Positions 36,684 through 48,081 of a stretch of 64,000 nucleotides of DNA are shown here, one piece after another. The notes beneath the pieces were generated by a model. That model was not told the DNA's origin. It did no database searches and saw nothing but the letters and a program-made list of their open reading frames with translations. The first letter of the stretch is position 1. Each line of letters begins with the position of its first letter. Both the position numbers and the translations under genes were made by a program. This stretch comes from Pinus tabuliformis (Eukaryota; Streptophyta; Pinopsida; Pinales; Pinaceae): positions 311,601,840 through 311,665,839 of the forward strand of contig CM062820.1 in assembly GCA_031772625.1 (NCBI GenBank). Reading direction: 5' to 3'.

Positions 36684-37730
36684 TGACATCTAAAATGAGG
36701 AAGTTTGAGTGGAGGTATGTTTGCATTTTGGCTATGTTGACAAATGAGAAACCACTATGGTTTTGTCAAGGAAACAATTATACATATAAGAACATGTGGA
36801 CATTCTTTTTTGAAAAATGTGTGCATGCTAATAATGCATGAGCATCCTAGGCCATGTAAAAATTCTAGTGACGTGGAGATTTCGAAAAGGCCAAAAGTAA
36901 AAATAATGAACTTACTTACATTTTTGAAAACATGCGTGTATTCTTGAAATGTTTACACTCACATACTCTTATTGCATCAAAATTAAGTAACATATTCATG
37001 TAACCACATATAAAGATAAATAAGCTTTAGAATAATTTACCTACCTTGTGGCGATATCCTTACATAATATGTGTGGTTTATTCAATATATTATACTTACA
37101 CAATCTTTAAAGATTTTGAGGATATTGTAACATCTATAAATTTTAAAATAATACATAATAGGTTGATTTGGAATTAATTTGCATTAACCATTAAAAATCA
37201 TCATTTATTATTATTATTAAGAAATTATCATTATTATTTTCTAATGGTGATAAAGCAATTTGGTTATATTTCATTATAATAAACCCTTTTAAATTAAATA
37301 ATTGACATCAATAATTACAAATATTTAATTATATTATAAATATAAAAAAACCTTTACAGAAACATATCTCTTTCTGTATTCTTAAAAAAATACAACCAAT
37401 AAAAGCTTTAATGTAATATTCATATTATCTTGTTCTCTTGATTAGTCAATATTTATAGTTGTTTATCATAGAATAACCTGACCATGTGTAGTTGTGCCCG
37501 TGCTCTGTTCACATTCTTTATGTGCACGGGGTATACAAATGCGTGATAGAGCTTTGTCTATTTCTGTCCAAGTCCTCTGATATTTGAATGATACTTTGGT
37601 TTTATTTGGGTTGTACGTTTAAAAGGATTAGACATTAGATTCGTCGTTAAAAAAAACACTTTTTCAATGAAATTTCGAATTAAGTATACCCATTACAGTT
37701 CAAGCTAGAGACAATAACTTTATATGTTTA
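36684..37730. repeat. Third start segment of the AT-rich repeat family (truncated)
   Basis: Repeats the 22,917-23,640 segment and then the first ~330 bp of the 5.5 kb block, ending at TTTATATGTTTA. It includes a short extra piece (ATTATCTTGTTCTCTTGATTA near 37,425) absent from the other copies. Confidence 0.8.
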
Positions 37731-38804
37731 ACAATGGAGCCACTGTTGTAGCGGTAGTTCTTGCCGGGGTTGAGAAACTTGAGTTTTTTGAGTTGCCGCA
37801 ATGAGTAACATGTTCAATTTTACACTAATTAATATGGACATTATTTACCTTAAATATTTGTATATGATTTTTTTAATTTGCTAAATATAAAATGTGGCAA
37901 TGTGCACTGGTGCACAGTGACATAACATCTATCTCAGTTAGTTGAATTTGGCAGAAATAAAATATATGGACACGCAACTTGCTTCACTGGATAATTTAGC
38001 CTTGTTTAACCATTATTCCTCCTTTACAGAATAATGTTATGTTGTAAATTCATGAGAGTCTGTCCAAAGAAGTTATAAGAGCCAAAACTTCATTGAAATA
38101 CATCAGTGTGGATCCAGACTCCACAAAGTATAAATATAGTTTTCATTTCATTAACAAATACTTGACATCTCCTTACAAAGCATCTAGCTTCTCTGGATCT
38201 GATTTTACTATTACATGCATAATGCTTCAGCTTTTCTGAATTGTTTTTTAAACATTAAATGATAGTGTAAATCATTAAAACATGGTTTCCATTTCATACA
38301 AAACACTGGACTATCTCTCTACCAGACCTGGAATTTCAAAAATTATTAAATTGTTTATAAAATGTATGTAACCATGATTCGTTATTAAAATATTTCTTAG
38401 CATTTACTTTTATCTATAAGACTCTCATTTCCAACCAATTTACTAAAAAAATCTTGACAAGAAATAGATATTACAACAGTGTCTAACTTGGTTTATGTTT
38501 AAAACCACTCATTAAACTTCACCATTGTTTGGTCATCAAATTAACTGTTTCAGAATTTTTTTACCCGTCACCTTTTGATATTTCAAAATTTTCCTTACCG
38601 TCAAAGACTCTTATAAAGGCAAAATTACAGGCCTGCTCCCCCACAGGGTACCTAGCTTCTCTGAATCTGAATCTGAAGCTACTGAAGTAGGTCCATATTA
38701 CCGGCTAACAATAATAAATGCACTGCTAAGGTACTACTGCTGCGTGAATAATGCTTCAGCTTCTGTAGGTGCAATGATTTTTTTTTGTTGTTGCAGAGTA
38801 AATC
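37731..38804. other. Non-repeat intergenic stretch left of the LINE
   Basis: AT-rich, with no gene recognised and no obvious match elsewhere in the window. It probably belongs with 46,591-49,435 as one island interrupted by the LINE. Confidence 0.5.
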
Positions 38805-38823
38805 AAAACTTCATATATTCTCA
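38805..38823. repeat. LINE target site duplication, left copy
   Basis: AAAACTTCATATATTCTCA is repeated at 46,572-46,590 as AAAACTTCATATGTTCTCA, with one difference in 19 bases. Confidence 0.88.
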
Positions 38824-38858
38824 TTCATTTTTAGGAGAGCTCTGCAACAAAAAACCTA

Positions 38859-40329
38859 ATGGAGGCAAGGCGGTGAAACCCTTGGCGTGGCGTGAAGGAA
38901 GGTCCAGAAGGCCGACAGCAACCCGGACCAGCAGAAATCGGCAGCGAACCGGGCAACAACGGTATGACAGAAGATGTCAGGAGGGGAGAGATCCCCTCCT
39001 ATCAAGATACGGTGGCAGGAGAGGGACAGAGCAGCCAGGAGACAGAGGAACGGAAGAGCGCAGGACCAGTGCTAGGAACTGCCTGGCAAACAGGCCGCAG
39101 AGGAAAGTGCCTGCCATGTGCAGCGGAGAGACCCAGATTCGTGATTCCAGCGAATAAACTGGAAAAGTACAGAAGCTATATGAGGGATCATGCCCTCATC
39201 TGCAAGTTCGTAGGAGTCTGGCCGTCGGAAAGAGATCTTTCCAAGTGGATCCAACAAAAATGGCAGCCCCAAGGCCACATCGAGCTCAAGCTAGGAGCGA
39301 AAGGCTTCTTCACGGTAATCTTCTTTAACCTACAAGATAAGGAAAAGGTCTTTGAAAATGGCCCATATTTTTATTACAATGTTGGTTTGTTCATGCGTTT
39401 CTGGGAAGAATGTTACAACCCTGATAAAGAAACCTTTCTAGCTGCGCTTGTCTGGGTTCACTTATTCGGGCTCCACATAGAATTCTGGGACCGGGAAATC
39501 TTGGAGGGGATAGGAAACTCAAGAGGCAGCTTCGTGAAAATAGCAGAAACCACGAAGAAAGGAAGATACACCTCGTATGCAAGGATCTGTGTTTATATGA
39601 ACCTAGCAAACCCTATCCCAGACACCATAGAACTTGAATATCATGAAGATGTTTGGCAGCAGAACATAGACTACGAACACATCCCGTTTAGGTGCCGTAG
39701 GTGCCATGTCCATGGCCATCTGGCAAAGGAATGCCCGATAACACAGGAGGAAGAAGAAAGTAGAAGTTCCCTGAAAAAAAAGAGCCAATAGATCAGGAGG
39801 AATACCAAGAGGTGAAAAACAAAAAGAGAGTAAACAAGGAAACCCCCCGAAAGGAAGGCAGGAAAAACAACCAGCCCCAGAAAAACCAAACAGCTTTGCA
39901 GTTCTGCAGGTAGATGATGAAGAGGAAGATCAACCCATGGAAAATCAAGAGGATAAGGGGTCGGACAGTAGTGAGAGCAGCAAAAGAAACCACTCAAAAA
40001 GAAAAGCCCCAAGCGAGCCAACAGAGAAAGGTAAAGAACAAGAAGAACAAGCCGAACAGATGGATACAGACCAAGAGAATAGCAGAGAAGACCTAAGCCA
40101 AGAGGAAGTAGTCTTGAGAAAACTACTGAATGAATGGAAGAACCTGGATGAGAGGTTTATCCCGGAAGAACAAAAGAGGTTGTACGCGGAAACCTTCCAG
40201 CAATACAAAGCAAAACTTGAAAAAGGCAAAGCCTACCTCGAAGAACTCCAAGAGACCCAACAGGAAAGAAGACCTGATCAGCAAGGCCAAGGTAAAGGGA
40301 GGAAAAAAAAGAGGAAGAAAAAACCTTAA
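38859..40329 (+). pseudogene. LINE ORF1 protein (DUF4283-like domain plus CCHC zinc knuckle)
   Basis: ORF1 proteins bind element RNA and form the particle used for target-primed reverse transcription. The likely start is ATG at 38,859; its sixth codon is TGA, plausibly from CGA by CpG decay. The frame then stays open to 39,791. A DUF4283-like domain spans about 39,130-39,640 (RDHALICKFVGVWPSERDL; FFTVIFFNLQDKEKVFENGP), and the knuckle CRRCHVHGHLAKEC lies at about 39,690. At an eight-A run (39,774-39,781) the frame is lost. The other frame carries the tail, including NSFAVLQ near 39,893, the kind of motif that follows the knuckle in plant LINE ORF1s, and a Lys/Glu-rich end at 40,329. So there is one stop and one slippage-type shift. 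ORF2 starts 93 bases later. Confidence 0.85.
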
Positions 40330-40422
40330 GGACTCCATCCAACTCATGGGAGAAATGTTAGTCAACACAGGGAGAGTAGTCCCGCTATCAGCGGTTTTCC
40401 AAAACCTATCCCAAGTTAACCA

Positions 40423-43400
40423 ATGATCTTGACATCTTGGAATACTAGAGGCTTAAACATCAAAGGAAAACAGAGACATTTGGCAGCAAGACTGAAGAAG
40501 GGCAAACCCCAAATTATGCTTATCCAAGAAACTAAAATCTCAGGCCAAAAGATGGAGGAAATTCTCAATAAAATAAAAACGAGATATGAACATGTAACTA
40601 TAGATGCCAAAGGGAGTGCAGGAGGGATACCAATTATTTGGAATCCAGCAGAATTCCTAACCGAGTGGTGGATAGGTATGCCAAGAATCCTGATAGGGAG
40701 ATTCAAACTCATAGGGAAAAGTGAATGGGTGGCAATCTCGGCTGTCTATAGGCCCCATACCCGTGTTGATAGAGGCCTATTCCTCAACCAGTTGGCAAAG
40801 ATCAGAAATATGCACCAGGAGTAGAGATGGATCCTGGCTGGTGACTTTAACTTAATCACTTCCAGAGAAGGGAAAAAAGGTGGCATAAACAGAGAAGACC
40901 CGGAGATGGAAAGATTCAGAGACATTCAAACAGAATTAAGAGTGGTTGATATCCCAACCATAAACGGGAAATTCACCTGGAATAATAGAAGAGGCGGGAC
41001 CAAACAAATTGCTTCAATACTAGAGAGATTCTTAGTCTCAGAACACATAATTGGGCTGGACATCTTCTACGAAGCCTCCATCCTACCCTCAATAGGGTTC
41101 GACACTGGCCAAGAATGCTTGAAATAGCCCTGAACAATCCGAATAAAAAGAGGCCCTTCCTGTTTGAGTCCTTCTGACTTAGAGCCCCTGATTTCATAGA
41201 CAAAGTAAGGAGCTGGTGGCAGGATAACAAGAGTGGAAAGGAAGGCCGCAGCAAAATGCACTCTTTTCAGCTCAGACTCAAAGAAATCAAGAGAAAAATC
41301 AAGAAGTGGAACAGGGAAGAATTCAGTAATATCCAACAGGAGAAAGGAAAACTTCAGTCCAGAATGGAAAGAATACAGCAACAAATCATCTCGGAAGGCC
41401 GAAATGAAGAGCTAGCTGAAGAGGAAGGCAGAGTAATCACTCAACTGGAAGAAAGACGAAAGCAGGAGGAAATTCTGTGGAAGCAGAAATCTCGGGCCCA
41501 ATGGCTAAAAGAGGGGGAAAAAAACTCCAAATTCCTCCATAAATCAATGCTGAGTCACCACCAGCACAATAGAATCTTCTCCTTGAAAGACAGTCAGGGA
41601 AATAGAGTGACGCAGTAGACAGAAATAAAACAACACTTGGTAAATCACTTCAAAGGCATTCTCACTGAGCCAAATGTCAACAGATCTCAAGACATAGACA
41701 AGGCTTGCCATCATATCCCTAAGAAAGTCTCCAGAGACCAAAATCTGGCTCTGCTAAGGGTAATCACCAAGGAAGAACTTGAAGAGGTAGTTAACAAAAT
41801 ACCGAAAAATAGGGCCCCGGGTCCTGATGGCTTCACCATTGAGTTCTACCAGGCGGCCTGGAGTTTTATGGGGAATGAGCTGCTAGACATAGTGGAGGAA
41901 TCCAGGTGTTCAAAGCACATGTGCCAGGGCCTGAATGCCACATTCCTCACTCTAATCCCGAAGAATGGCTGCTCGGAGGAACTGTAGGGCTTCAGACCCA
42001 TCTCCCTTTCCTATGTTGTTTATAAAATTTTAGCAATAGTCATGGTTAACAGGCTAAAGCTGCTCCTGCTGGATCTCATTGCGCTGGAGCAAATAGGCTT
42101 TTTCAAAGGGCTCTAGGTCACATATGGCATCATCGTGGCCCAAGAAGTGATTCACTCCTTAAAAAACTCCCGCACCCCAGGTATGCTTATTAAACTTGAT
42201 TTGGCTAAGGCGTTTGATCGCCTTAGCTGGGGATATCTGGAAGGCATTCTAAAAGCCTATGGCTTTGACCAAAGATGGATAAACTGGATCTTATCCATGG
42301 TTGGCACTCCCGTGATGTCAATACTGTTAAATGGCACCCCCTCCGAAGCCTTCACTCCCTCCCGCGGGCTCAGGCAGGGAGACCCCCTGTCTCCTTTTCT
42401 CTTCATACTAGCTGCGGAAGGCCTGGGTAGGTTGGTTAAGGCTCAAGTCTCCAGGGATCAGCTAAAGGGTCTTCGAATCTGTGGGAATGATACACTGGTT
42501 TCACACCAGCAATTCATAGACGATGTGACGCTGTATGGTCAAGACACGCTGAGAGAGGCCCAAGGGATCATCAAAACTCTATCTAATTTTATCAAAGCTT
42601 TTGGGACAGAGATTAATAAGGACAAATCAGAAATGTTTTCTTCAACACCTCGCAGGCTGCCCAAAGGTTCTTAGCGTGCACTCTAGGCTTCAACATCGGA
42701 ACCTTCCCATCAAAATACCTAGGCATTATGTTGCATGAGCATCAATACAGGACAGCCAACTGGGAACTTCTAACAAAAAAAATCTAAAAAAAGATGGAAA
42801 ACTGGACCTTTCGCTCATTGAATGCCCCAAGCCGGCTAATCCTTCTGAAAGCTGTTCTGCAGGCTATGCCAATTTACCAGATTTCGTGCCAAGCCATCCC
42901 AAAGACAGCAAGCCAAAAGCTGGTCGCCATGTTCAAAAAATTCCTATGGCAGGGCACCAACAAATCTAGAAAGTGGGCCTTAATTTCTTGGGAGTGGCTA
43001 AGTCAGCTCCCCAAATATGGAGGTTTAGGGCTCCGAAACCCCTTTGTCCTCAGCCAAGTCATGGGTGTAAAGCTCTGGTGAAGGTGGACTCAGGGAGGTC
43101 CTGACCTGTGGAAGGTGATATGGAAAATAAAATACGATGTGGCAGGGGAACCCGAAGGAAGACTGAGAAGTGACACGGAGATTAGAGGTTCCGCGATTTG
43201 GAACCTGGCGAGGGGCAACAAAGACTTGATAAGAAATCATAGCTTTTGGGAAATACGAGTCGGGGACAAGGCCAGGTTTTGGGAGGAATCATGGCAGCAA
43301 CGCGAAAGACTCATCCAAAAGGACAACCTTCACGACATCCATGCTTTCACATCCCAGGCTGAGGCAACAACCGTCGACAATTTCTGGAAACTAGACAAAG

Positions 43401-44962
43401 AAGGATATTGGCGCAATTGGAAACAAAAAGAGGATTGGGAAGGGGCCCCAGAAACTGGCAGATGGAGCGAGTATTACACAGAGATGGCATCTCGTAAGGT
43501 AGCAAGGAAAACAAGATCCGACATTCTTAGATGGGGTAAACGAATTCAAGGCAATTTCTCAAAAGCAAAAGCCTACTACCAAAAAGTCAATCAAAATCAA
43601 TAGCCGGAAATCAAACAATGGAAAAATCTTTGGAAAATCAAACACTGGCCGAAAGTTTCATTCTTTCTTTGGACTTTACTACACGACAGAGTGCTTACCT
43701 TTGACTAGATGCAGAGGAAAGGGCATCAAGGTCCATCCCGCTGCGCACTCTGCAACTCCCAAGAGGAGACAATGGAACATTTGATGAACCGTTGCCTAGT
43801 CAGCAACTCCCTGTGGGAAAGTCACTTCAGATTGTTTGAGCGCCACCACAGAAAGTACAGGAACATTGTAAACACCATAACAAACTGGCCGAAAAAACCT
43901 TACCAAAATCTGGTAGTCAATCGTGCATGCCTCCTTTCAGTCGGCTTCCTGCTCTGGAACATCTGGATAGCACCAAATAGGGCAATCTTCAAAGCGGAAA
44001 CCAGAACCCTAGCAGCCATATGGGAACAAACAACCAGGAACATACATGAAACAATCCTAATGGAAAGCTGGAAAGAAGAAGACTGGTAGGCGTCGCAAAT
44101 GGAGGAGGCAGTCCTGAAAAAACTTGAGGTAAACTAGAGTATGCTAAATGGGTGTGTCAAAGGATCAGACTAGGCCAGGGAAGTGGCGGAAAGAAACCAG
44201 TATCGCCACCCCCCGCAGGGATTCATTAAGCTTAATTTCGATGGCGCCGCAAAACATAACCCGGGAGAGGCTGGCATTGGGGGAGTTTTCAGAGACGCTG
44301 GGGGCAAAACTCTACGAACCTTTGTGATGGACTGCGGGGAAGCCTCAAATAACAATGCTGAACTGCGAGCCTTGAAAAGTGGCCTAGAAATTTCTCTACA
44401 GGCTAATTTCAAGCGACTCCAAATTGAGGGGGACTCGAAGTTGGTGGTCGACATGGTCAGGAAGCTACAGCAGCAACAACCAGCGGACAAAATCAGCAAG
44501 AGCTGGAGAACGGCATGGCTTGTGGGAGAAATCGGGAAGCTCCTGCCTAAAATCGACTACCTAATTCCTTCTCACATTAGACGTTCCAGAAACAAACCGG
44601 CAGACTGGCTCGCGAACTGGGGCAGTCGGAACAGAGGTAAAGAAATCGACAGTGAAGGTCTGTCTCAACTGCTCCCGGAGGAGCGAGCCAGCCTTCAACA
44701 ATTGCTAGACGTCGACAAAGGTGGTAAAGATAGGCCCGAGGTGAATGGCCAGGATCAGGCGACACACAGCAGCTGTGGGGAAAGATCACAATGGATGGGA
44801 ACAGACAGCACATCCGTGGGAAAGGACGGTAGTCATCGGAATGATAGACTCAGGCAGATGACGGGGCAAGGTAGGACAGGTCGTGGAAACAGAGGAGAAG
44901 CGAGCCACGATACACCACCAAGGAAGGATCTAGAGTTAGCTTGGGAAGTCTGGGATAAATGA
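40423..44962 (+). pseudogene. LINE ORF2: endonuclease, reverse transcriptase, zinc finger, RNase H
   Basis: The endonuclease part opens with MILTSWNTRGLN (Asn7) and has the catalytic-type Glu in IQETK (Glu36) and LAGDFNLI near 40,840. RT blocks follow: APGPDGFTIEFYQ near 41,815, KLDLAKAFDRLSW near 42,195, GLRQGDPLSPFLFILA near 42,365, and the active-site loop FIDDV near 42,516 (in place of the usual YADD-like form). The zinc finger CALCNSQEETMEHLMNRC is near 43,745. RNase H is in the last frame. In-frame stops: TAG at 40,822, 41,616, 41,985, 42,114, 43,601, 43,706, 44,087, 44,135 and 44,171; TGA at 41,175 and 43,079; TAA at 42,785. Frameshifts lie near 41,097 and 42,645. It is inactive. Confidence 0.9.
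44183..44962 (+). CDS. RNase H domain at the end of LINE ORF2 (open segment)
   Basis: A 259-codon stretch with no stop, in the same frame as the preceding zinc-finger part of ORF2. It is a type I RNase H of the kind fused to many plant LINEs and related RNase H-like proteins, removing RNA from RNA:DNA hybrids. Counting from the first Met at 44,183, all four catalytic acidic positions are in place: Asp20 (NFDGAA), Glu60 (NNNAELRAL), Asp84 (IEGDSKLV) and Asp141 (NKPADWLAN). After about residue 150 the tail is low in recognisable features and rich in Gly, Arg and Asp. The Met is not a true start, because the domain was once continuous with ORF2. It is best preserved because no decay hit happens to fall here. 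Confidence 0.85.
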   Translation: MAERNQYRHPPQGFIKLNFDGAAKHNPGEAGIGGVFRDAGGKTLRTFVMDCGEASNNNAELRALKSGLEISLQANFKRLQIEGDSKLVVDMVRKLQQQQPADKISKSWRTAWLVGEIGKLLPKIDYLIPSHIRRSRNKPADWLANWGSRNRGKEIDSEGLSQLLPEERASLQQLLDVDKGGKDRPEVNGQDQATHSSCGERSQWMGTDSTSVGKDGSHRNDRLRQMTGQGRTGRGNRGEASHDTPPRKDLELAWEVWDK

Positions 44963-45711
44963 CAGGGGCAGGATGCCAAGTGGCACAAGGAGTATAGAGC
45001 AGTTACGGCAGGAGCAGCTGGGAGCATATTGGAGTAATGACGAATAAAGCAGGGCAGTCAAGTCACGCCCCATCCCGAGGTAGGGATCCAGGGCTGTCAG
45101 TCAGAAAATTAAATGGCCAAGTGGAGGCCCGGTTGGCAGGACAGCGGGTTGATAACAAACATATGCCTGAGGGGACAGAGGGAATGCTCATTCAGTTAAG
45201 TAAGAACCATGAAAAAAAACGGAAAGGTGACAGCGCGACCCTGTGACCTGGCTCCTTCTCAGGCTCCGGCAAGAAAAGGTGGTATGTATTCTATCATCCC
45301 TGTCCTCCAGGCATTATGTTAGCTAGCAACTACGTTATCCTTGTTCGACCAGAAATGTTCCACCCCAGTGAGTAGACTATCAGTAGTAGAACTGATAGTG
45401 GCCTTCCTGGCACTCAGTCGAATCTCCTCTTCCTCTCTCGAGCAGGGGAGGCTTTGCATGGCGCTAGTTTTGGTTATTATTCAGAGAGATGGGAGGCGAG
45501 GGGGGCTTTGTTGAGTCTCGCCATGCCCCAAGATTGGTACCACAGCCCCGGCCTTTTCTGTTCGAGGGTGCCGAGCACCAGCCATGCTGAAGCCGGGCTG
45601 GCTAGCGAGCAGATTATGACAGCGTCTCACCTCAATAGCTCTGACTTGTGGTTTTTTGTTGTGATAGGTAGACAAGCTCATACAATTTCAAATCCCCTGG
45701 CACGTGGCAAG
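44963..45711. other. LINE segment between ORF2 and the third frame
   Basis: No recognised gene. A 69-codon basic frame at 45,037-45,246 could be a shifted remnant of the ORF2 tail. The third frame is technically open from 45,454. The stretch upstream of 45,712 ends in a T-rich run followed by TAG (45,651-45,671), which could be a splice acceptor or chance. Confidence 0.4.
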
Positions 45712-46308
45712 ATGGCACTAAGGAAGGCTAAACCTGCTAAGAATCAGGACGAGGGCACCAGTAGCCAACCGAGCAAAAGGGGAAGGAAGCCAAACTTTGG
45801 AAAGACCATGCACACGAGAAATGTGTACATGGCTGGGATCCCTCTAGAGGTCCGCTCCCAAATCAATGGGTGGGAGTGTGAGCTGCAAGATATCAGTGAT
45901 AACAAAGAAATCCCCCATGAAGACTGGGAGGATCTGATCCCGGACCCAGGAACTACAAGAGGCAGAAACTCCCTGTTCAATAAAACGCTTCAGGAGTACT
46001 GGATAATGAAGCATGTGGTTGGCCAGGCTATGGAGGTGAATCAGGCGATCCGCGAAGAGGAGGACGAGGAACACAAGCACGTAGAGGAGCAACTCAAAAG
46101 CTAGCTAGCGAAAGAAGTGGATAATATCAAGACCACTCTCCTGCACGAGATCGCGGTCGTCCAAGTCCATGTAGCAAGAAACCATCTCCTCCTGAATAAC
46201 ATGGAACAAACGTTGCTAGACCTAAAATGGGCCATGGAGCAGAAGCAGCTGAAGCCTGGCACCAGTGCCTCAACACCTGCCCCAGTCAACTCGTCGAACG
46301 AGGACTAG
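45712..46308 (+). pseudogene. LINE third ORF, unknown helical basic/acidic protein
   Basis: A frame of 198 codons from ATG 45,712 (open upstream to another ATG at 45,454) with a single TAG at 46,102. The start begins MALRKAKPAKNQDEG and is Lys/Arg/Ser-rich (KRGRKPNFGKTMHTR). A middle part follows (IPHEDWEDLIPDPG), then a predicted-helical acidic stretch (EEDEEHKHVEEQLKS) and after the TAG a leucine-heptad-like segment (NHLLLNNMEQTLLDLKWAME), ending in a Ser/Thr/Pro tail. One stop in ~200 codons is a decay density like that of ORF2, which suggests it was coding. I do not recognise the family. It could act as a DNA- or RNA-binding coiled-coil partner of the LINE, but that is inference. It lies inside the LINE's target duplication and upstream of the poly(A). 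Confidence 0.55.
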
Positions 46309-46571
46309 CTGAGCTGAGTCTTTTCTTTTTGTTTTAAATGTTGATAAATCAAAACTGTGTCTGGTTGTGTCTTGCAGTTAGCTTAGTCAGTAATAGGCAA
46401 AAACATGGTTATGACAGGAAAAAGGAGCAAAACATTTTCAAATTTTGGCCAGGCTTCAAAGCCGAAAGGTGGCGGTCTGGTTTCCTATGGGCAGATTCAC
46501 CGCCTGAACTTTAATATGCTGTAATTTTGTTTTGTCATCTAGAATGAAGAATGCCTAACCTCACAAAAAAA
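46309..46571 (+). other. LINE 3' UTR and poly(A) end
   Basis: T-rich start (CTTTTCTTTTTGTTTT), then GC-richer sequence (GCCGAAAGGTGGCGGTCTGG) and a final CCTAACCTCAC followed by about 11 A. No gene. Confidence 0.75.
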
Positions 46572-46590
46572 AAAACTTCATATGTTCTCA

Positions 46591-46807
46591 CCCCAGATAC
46601 TGTTGAAGTTCCGACTTTAGCAGGCTCCATAAACATCTGTTTCATCAAATAGAGATAAGCTATATAGTACTTCCAAAGATTGGAAAAGCAAGAGGAACAG
46701 AATTCATGAAGCATAGAAGACATATCAGTAAACATCGCATTTGTTACCTGAAGAACAAATAAAATGATCACAAAATATAGGATAAACCACCTACTTTCAG
46801 AGGCCAT
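46591..46807 (-). CDS. Possible exon of an unrecognised host protein next to the LINE insertion
   Basis: Minus-strand frame encoding VTNAMFTDMSSMLHEFCSSC then NLWKYYIAYLYLMKQMFMEP. Upstream of the Val codon the minus strand reads TTTGTTCTTCAG, a good splice acceptor, and downstream is TCTGGGGTGAGA, a fair donor. The LINE inserted just beyond that donor-like site, so this would be an intron insertion if the exon is real. It is short and unrecognised, and may be chance or part of a captured gene fragment. Confidence 0.25.
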
Positions 46808-47346
46808 GGAAGCTGCTAATACTCAAATGGGGTATATACACAAGTGAAGAACTCAGATGTCCTGATTCAGTAGTGAAGATGGAGGCAGGTTGAGTCACCC
46901 ATCAAGGTTCATTTCTGTGAGAGACAGAGCTTTTAAACACATAGGCCAAAAACCACGTGTAACATATACCAGGTGAACTATTGCCATAAACAAATGCCTA
47001 CTTCATAAGAATGTCAAGTGGTGGGAAATAGTTTTAATTATAATCTATAATTCATTAAATCAAAGGTTAAACAATCTTATTATTACTTTTTTTTTATTCT
47101 GATGACTTTTTTAATTCTAATTGAAAGTGATACACGTACTCCACATGCGTCCTTGTGAGTGTCGTTTGTTTAGCCATGGTGATCAGTCAAAACTTTATTA
47201 ACAAAAAATTTTCAACACGTTTCGTTGCTCAGGCTTTGATTAGGACAAACAACGATGGCAGAAGTGTCCCACGAGTCATGATACAGTGTCGCATGAGTGC
47301 ATTTTAAATATGAAATATTTCCACAAATATAATGTGTTTCGACTTA
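46808..47346. other. Intergenic or intronic stretch
   Basis: AT-rich, no gene or repeat seen. Confidence 0.5.
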
Positions 47347-48081
47347 TCACATCGCGGAGACGATTAACATCCACCTCAAAATTTTCATTTTTCTTTCCAT
47401 GGGACATTCGTTGTCCGGTCTAAATAGATCCATGGCTGGAGCATGCAGGCTCTCCGTCGGAGAAGACACATCTAAACTATAAAGTTGTTGGAGCAATCTT
47501 TGGGATTTTCTGGCAGCGCATATGACTTCCGCGACAAGATCTTCTCGAGAGGCCGTAAGAATTTTGCCCCGGTAGTTCAAGAACATAGGTAAAGCACTCT
47601 GCCCATCATCATAAACAACTGCGACAGCGTTGCTTACCAGCAAAAGCTGCCCGGTCGCAATGTCTTCTGTGGCGTAAATTCCTCGGCCGCGACAGTCTTT
47701 GGTTGTGTGAATTTCCACAAGGCCAACGAAATCGGCGACCTCTGGAGGAGAAGAGCACCGTCCAAGCAGGTAAGCGGAGATGTCATACTTACCATTCCAG
47801 CTCTGGGCATGCAAAGCCTTGGCCTGATGTAAAATATCTTTTATTTCCTTGTTTCCGGGGCTAACTCTATCTGCTTTCTCTAAAGATTCACATGCTGCCG
47901 CATAGTGCCTCAACCCGAGCAGAGCACGGCCTTTCCGATAGAGCGATTTCAGATGGTTAGGATCAATCCCAAGGGCCTCATCAGAATCCTCAAGGGCCCG
48001 CTTGAATTCCTTCAGTTGTTCACATCTCTTCCCAATTGGAATATGCGTGCAAAAGACTGGCACTGATATTTTGATCCTCAT
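47347..48081 (-). pseudogene. TPR-SET domain protein fragment
   Basis: Encodes a tetratricopeptide part (DSDEALGIDPNHLKSLYRKG, RALLGLRHYAAACESLEKAD) followed by a linker typical of plant TPR-SET proteins (GKYDISAYLLG, PPEVADFVGLVEI) and the start of a SET methyltransferase domain (CRGRGIYATEDIATGQLLLV). The catalytic SET core (a NHxC-type motif and the Tyr that follows) and the post-SET cysteines are absent. Near 47,384 the frame appears to lose one base: in the shifted frame EVDVNRLRDVIS continues the expected sequence, then similarity stops. The first ~15 residues look unrelated to the family, so the left boundary is probably a former splice acceptor. It reads as a broken or captured gene fragment. 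The full family protein would methylate lysines. Confidence 0.75.

Larger units (their letters stand above)
38824..46571 (+). mobile_element. L1-type LINE, near full length, with ORF1, ORF2 (EN-RT-RNase H) and a third frame
   Basis: 7.75 kb enclosed by a 19-bp target duplication and ending in a short poly(A) run (about 46,565-46,575). Order: short 5' leader, ORF1 with an RNA-binding DUF4283-like domain and zinc knuckle, ORF2 with AP-type endonuclease, RT, a CCHC-type zinc finger and RNase H, then ~490 bp without a gene, then a further ~200-codon frame, then a ~260-bp 3' UTR. The order of the first two ORFs fits plant L1 elements. The copy is inactive: ORF2 has 12 internal stops and two frameshifts. 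The TSD shows that the third frame belongs to the inserted unit. Confidence 0.92.

Noticed and set aside
22917-37730. The AT-rich unit as an endogenous pararetrovirus array or a giant LTR pair
   Set aside because: The tandem arrangement and TATA box invited this, but I found no movement protein, coat, RT or RNase H motif, no primer site, and no TG...CA ends at the block borders.
39072-40368. Several minus-strand frames of 60-116 codons across LINE ORF1
   Set aside because: They are shadows of the ORF1 coding strand with no domain of their own.
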